Assembly: GCA_009776385.1 (NCBI GenBank)
Contig: WRFT01000016.1
Span: forward strand, 1 to 14,458
Length of the DNA stretch: 14,458 nt
Source of the DNA: Clostridia bacterium
GTDB taxonomy: Bacteria; Bacillota; Clostridia; Christensenellales; Aristaeellaceae
Direction of reading: 5' to 3'
The notes under the pieces are model-generated. The model did not search any database. It was given only the letters and a program-made list of their open reading frames with translations, and was not told where the DNA came from. The stretch's first letter is position 1, and every line of letters starts with the position of its first letter. The translations under genes and the position numbers were made by a program. Below, one piece after another: positions 12,420 to 14,458 of the stretch.

Positions 12420-14458
12420 ATGTTGATGGTTCACGAGGTTCAAATGGGGAAGTTTCGTAAACGGATGAGCTTCTCCCGCATCCGCGAAGTCGGAAATATG
12501 CCGGATTTGCTGGAGGTACAAAAGAAATCTTACCGGCGATTTCTGGATGAGGACCTTAGAGAGGTATTGAACGACGTATCCCCGATTACCGACTACAATA
12601 ACACACTGGAACTAAAATTCATAGACTATACCCTGGACGAAAACCCAAAACACTCCGTAGAAAAATGCAAAGAGCGCGATCTAACCTATTCCGCGCCGCT
12701 CAAAGTGGTTGTCAGGCTCGAAAACCATGTCACCGGCGAATTGAAGGAATCCGATGTCTTCATGGGCGATTTCCCGCTGATGACCAAGCACGGTTCCTTC
12801 ATTATAAATGGCGCGGAACGCGTGGTCGTCAGCCAGCTTGTCCGGTCGCCGGGTGTGTACTACGGCGAAACAATCGATAAAGCCGGTAAAAAATTGTATT
12901 CCGCCACCGTCATCCCCAACAGGGGCGCGTGGCTGGAATACGAAACCGACTCAAACGATGTGCTGTGGGTGCGTGTCGACAGGGCCAGAAAGCTCCCCAT
13001 CACCGTGCTGCTGCGTGCCCTGGGCCTTGGCAGAAACGACGAAATCATCACGATGTTCGGTGAAGATGAGCGTTTGATGGCCACCATCCAAAAAGGCGAC
13101 AATGCCCAAACGCAGGATGACGGCCTCATAGAAATCTACAAACGGCAAAAGCCTAGCGAGCCGCCGTCGGCGGAGTCCGGGCGCAGCCTGCTTAATTCGC
13201 TCTTCTTCGATCCCCGGCGTTACGACTTGATGCGCGTGGGCCGTTACAAGTTTAATAAAAAACTGGCGTTGGCCACGCGGCTCAACGGCCGCGTTCTTAC
13301 CGAGACGGTTCTGCATCCGGAAACCGGCGAGATTCTGGCCAACAAAGGCGACAAGGTCGATTTGCAAAAAGCGCGCGATATCCAAAACGCGGGCGTCAAT
13401 TCGGTCAGCGTGGAAATCGGCGGCCGTACGCATAAAATCGTGGGTAACTGCTTTGTGGACGCGTCGGGCTACCTGCCCTTTTCACCCAAGGATGTGGGCA
13501 TCAATGAAATGGTCTATCTGCCCGTGCTCAGACAGATTCTCGATCAGGAATACGCAGACGAACAAGAACTCCGAATCTTGCTGCGCACCAATTTGAGCAG
13601 TTTGGTGCCCAAGTATATTTTAACCGACGATATCTTCGCCTCCGTTTCCTATTTATTAGGGCTGCCCTACGAAATTGGCTTTACGGACGATATCGATCAT
13701 TTAGGCAACCGCCGCCTGCGCAGTGTCGGTGAATTGCTGCAAAACCAAATTCGTATCGGCTTAAGCCGTTTAGAACGCGTGGTGCGTGAGCGGATGGCCA
13801 TTCAAGATACCTCCGAAATGAAACCGAGCGACCTTATCAACATAAGGCCTGTTTCAGCGGCCATCAAAGAGTTTTTCGGCTCTTCCCAGCTGTCTCAGTT
13901 CTTAGATCAGCCCAATCCGGTGGCGGAGCTTACCAACAAAAGGCGTATGTCCGCGCTGGGCCCCGGCGGGCTCAACCGGGACAGGGCTTCCTTCGAGGTT
14001 CGGGACGTTCATTACAGCCATTACTCCAGAATATGCCCCATAGAGACGCCGGAAGGTCCCAACATCGGGTTGATAGGCTCGCTGGCAACCTTTGCGCGTA
14101 TCAATGAGTACGGCTTCATCGAAGCGCCTTTCCGCAAGGTGGACAAGGTCAATCGCAGGGTGACGGACGTCATCGAGTATATGACCGCCGACGAGGAAGA
14201 TTTTTACAAAGTCGCCCAGGCCAACGAACCGTTGGACGACGAGGGATACTTTATAGCGGACAGAATCACCGTCAGGGACAGGGCGGACATCATTGAAGTG
14301 CCCGTTGATATGGTGGACTATATCGACTTAAGCCCCTTGCAGGTGGTATCGGTCACCACCTCCATGATTCCGTTCCTCGAAAACGACGATGCCTCACGCG
14401 CGCTGATGGGTTCCAACATGCAGCGTCAGGCGGTTCCCTTGCTCATTCCCGAAGCGCC
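12420..14458 (+). CDS. rpoB: DNA-directed RNA polymerase subunit beta, N-terminal part (cut by window end)
   Basis: About 679 codons of RpoB are present; the gene continues past the window. Visible landmarks include GKFRKRMSFSRIREVGNMPDLLEVQKKSY at the start, given here only as a region (residues 9-37), then GDFPLMTKHGSFIINGAERV, SQLVRSPGVYY, NSLFFDPRRYDLMRVGRYKFNKK and the rifampicin region FFGSSQLSQFLDQ...RRMSALGPGGLNRDR, followed by CPIETPEGPNIGLIGSLA. Start: ATG 12420 has GAGGAG (12408-12413) 6 nt upstream; TTG 12423 and ATG 12426 follow in frame and ATG 12426 is a possible alternative. Residue 506 (codon AAC, 13935-13937) is Asn where E. coli has His526. The gene is preceded by its own promoter and a structured leader, not by rplJ-rplL as in most Firmicutes; rpoC presumably follows. 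Confidence 0.98.
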   Translation, partial: MLMVHEVQMGKFRKRMSFSRIREVGNMPDLLEVQKKSYRRFLDEDLREVLNDVSPITDYNNTLELKFIDYTLDENPKHSVEKCKERDLTYSAPLKVVVRLENHVTGELKESDVFMGDFPLMTKHGSFIINGAERVVVSQLVRSPGVYYGETIDKAGKKLYSATVIPNRGAWLEYETDSNDVLWVRVDRARKLPITVLLRALGLGRNDEIITMFGEDERLMATIQKGDNAQTQDDGLIEIYKRQKPSEPPSAESGRSLLNSLFFDPRRYDLMRVGRYKFNKKLALATRLNGRVLTETVLHPETGEILANKGDKVDLQKARDIQNAGVNSVSVEIGGRTHKIVGNCFVDASGYLPFSPKDVGINEMVYLPVLRQILDQEYADEQELRILLRTNLSSLVPKYILTDDIFASVSYLLGLPYEIGFTDDIDHLGNRRLRSVGELLQNQIRIGLSRLERVVRERMAIQDTSEMKPSDLINIRPVSAAIKEFFGSSQLSQFLDQPNPVAELTNKRRMSALGPGGLNRDRASFEVRDVHYSHYSRICPIETPEGPNIGLIGSLATFARINEYGFIEAPFRKVDKVNRRVTDVIEYMTADEEDFYKVAQANEPLDDEGYFIADRITVRDRADIIEVPVDMVDYIDLSPLQVVSVTTSMIPFLENDDASRALMGSNMQRQAVPLLIPEA

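Noticed and set aside
12951..13433. 160-codon minus-strand frame inside rpoB
   Set aside because: Antisense to highly conserved RpoB sequence and without a credible ribosome binding site.

Overview
The window looks like the chromosome of a member of the Bacillota, most likely Clostridia. The grounds are the clostridial character of the RpoB sequence, strong AGGAGG-type ribosome binding sites, sigma-A-type promoters with a TG-extended -10, PPK2-type polyphosphate kinase, a Firmicutes-type topoisomerase III with zinc ribbons, and a clostridial-style membrane diguanylate cyclase with two solute-binding domains. Base composition is moderate and fairly even. I see no integrase, transposase, phage gene, CRISPR array, tRNA or rRNA. 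The species is not identifiable by eye.

Layout. (1) 160-3640, plus strand: a promoter, then a tightly packed operon of a UroD-superfamily protein (not HemE), a PPK2 polyphosphate kinase and uronate isomerase UxaC. A perfect 12-bp hairpin followed by TTTATT lies just beyond uxaC, inside the 3' coding end of the convergent gene, and probably ends this operon. (2) 3546-6973, minus strand: topB (DNA topoisomerase III) followed 33 bp later by a protein of the archaeal-type ornithine cyclodeaminase / LOR-SDH family. (3) 7013-7460, plus: a small cupin with its own promoter, divergent from topB. (4) 7532-9564, plus: two adjacent genes of unknown function. One encodes a secreted protein. The other encodes a membrane-anchored coiled-coil protein whose C-terminal domain is homologous to the whole mature secreted protein. 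(5) 9607-9756, minus: a compact stand-alone transcription unit with a strong promoter, a near-consensus SD at the predicted 5' end, a 14-16 codon mini-ORF, a hairpin and an intrinsic terminator. (6) 9762-12073, minus: a diguanylate cyclase with two periplasmic SBP domains, a membrane segment and a GGEEF domain with an inhibitory site. (7) 11997-12419: a long intergenic region with a promoter for the cyclase on one strand, a promoter for rpoB on the other, an 11-bp long-range inverted repeat, an operator-like palindrome and a structured rpoB leader. (8) 12420 to the edge: rpoB, cut by the window.

How the parts fit together. The first operon mixes uronate catabolism with polyphosphate/nucleotide energetics, and its joint purpose is not evident. 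The topB/cyclodeaminase pair is probably co-transcribed but has no obvious shared pathway. The most notable points are the unexplained small transcript at 9607-9756, the structured leader in front of an rpoB that lacks the usual rplJ-rplL neighbours, Asn at the RpoB position equivalent to E. coli His526 (rifampicin site), the paired paralogous envelope proteins, and the terminator embedded in a conserved coding motif. I found no clear multi-gene defence or novel enzymatic system. The best candidates for undescribed biology are the small RNA, the rpoB leader and the envelope protein pair.
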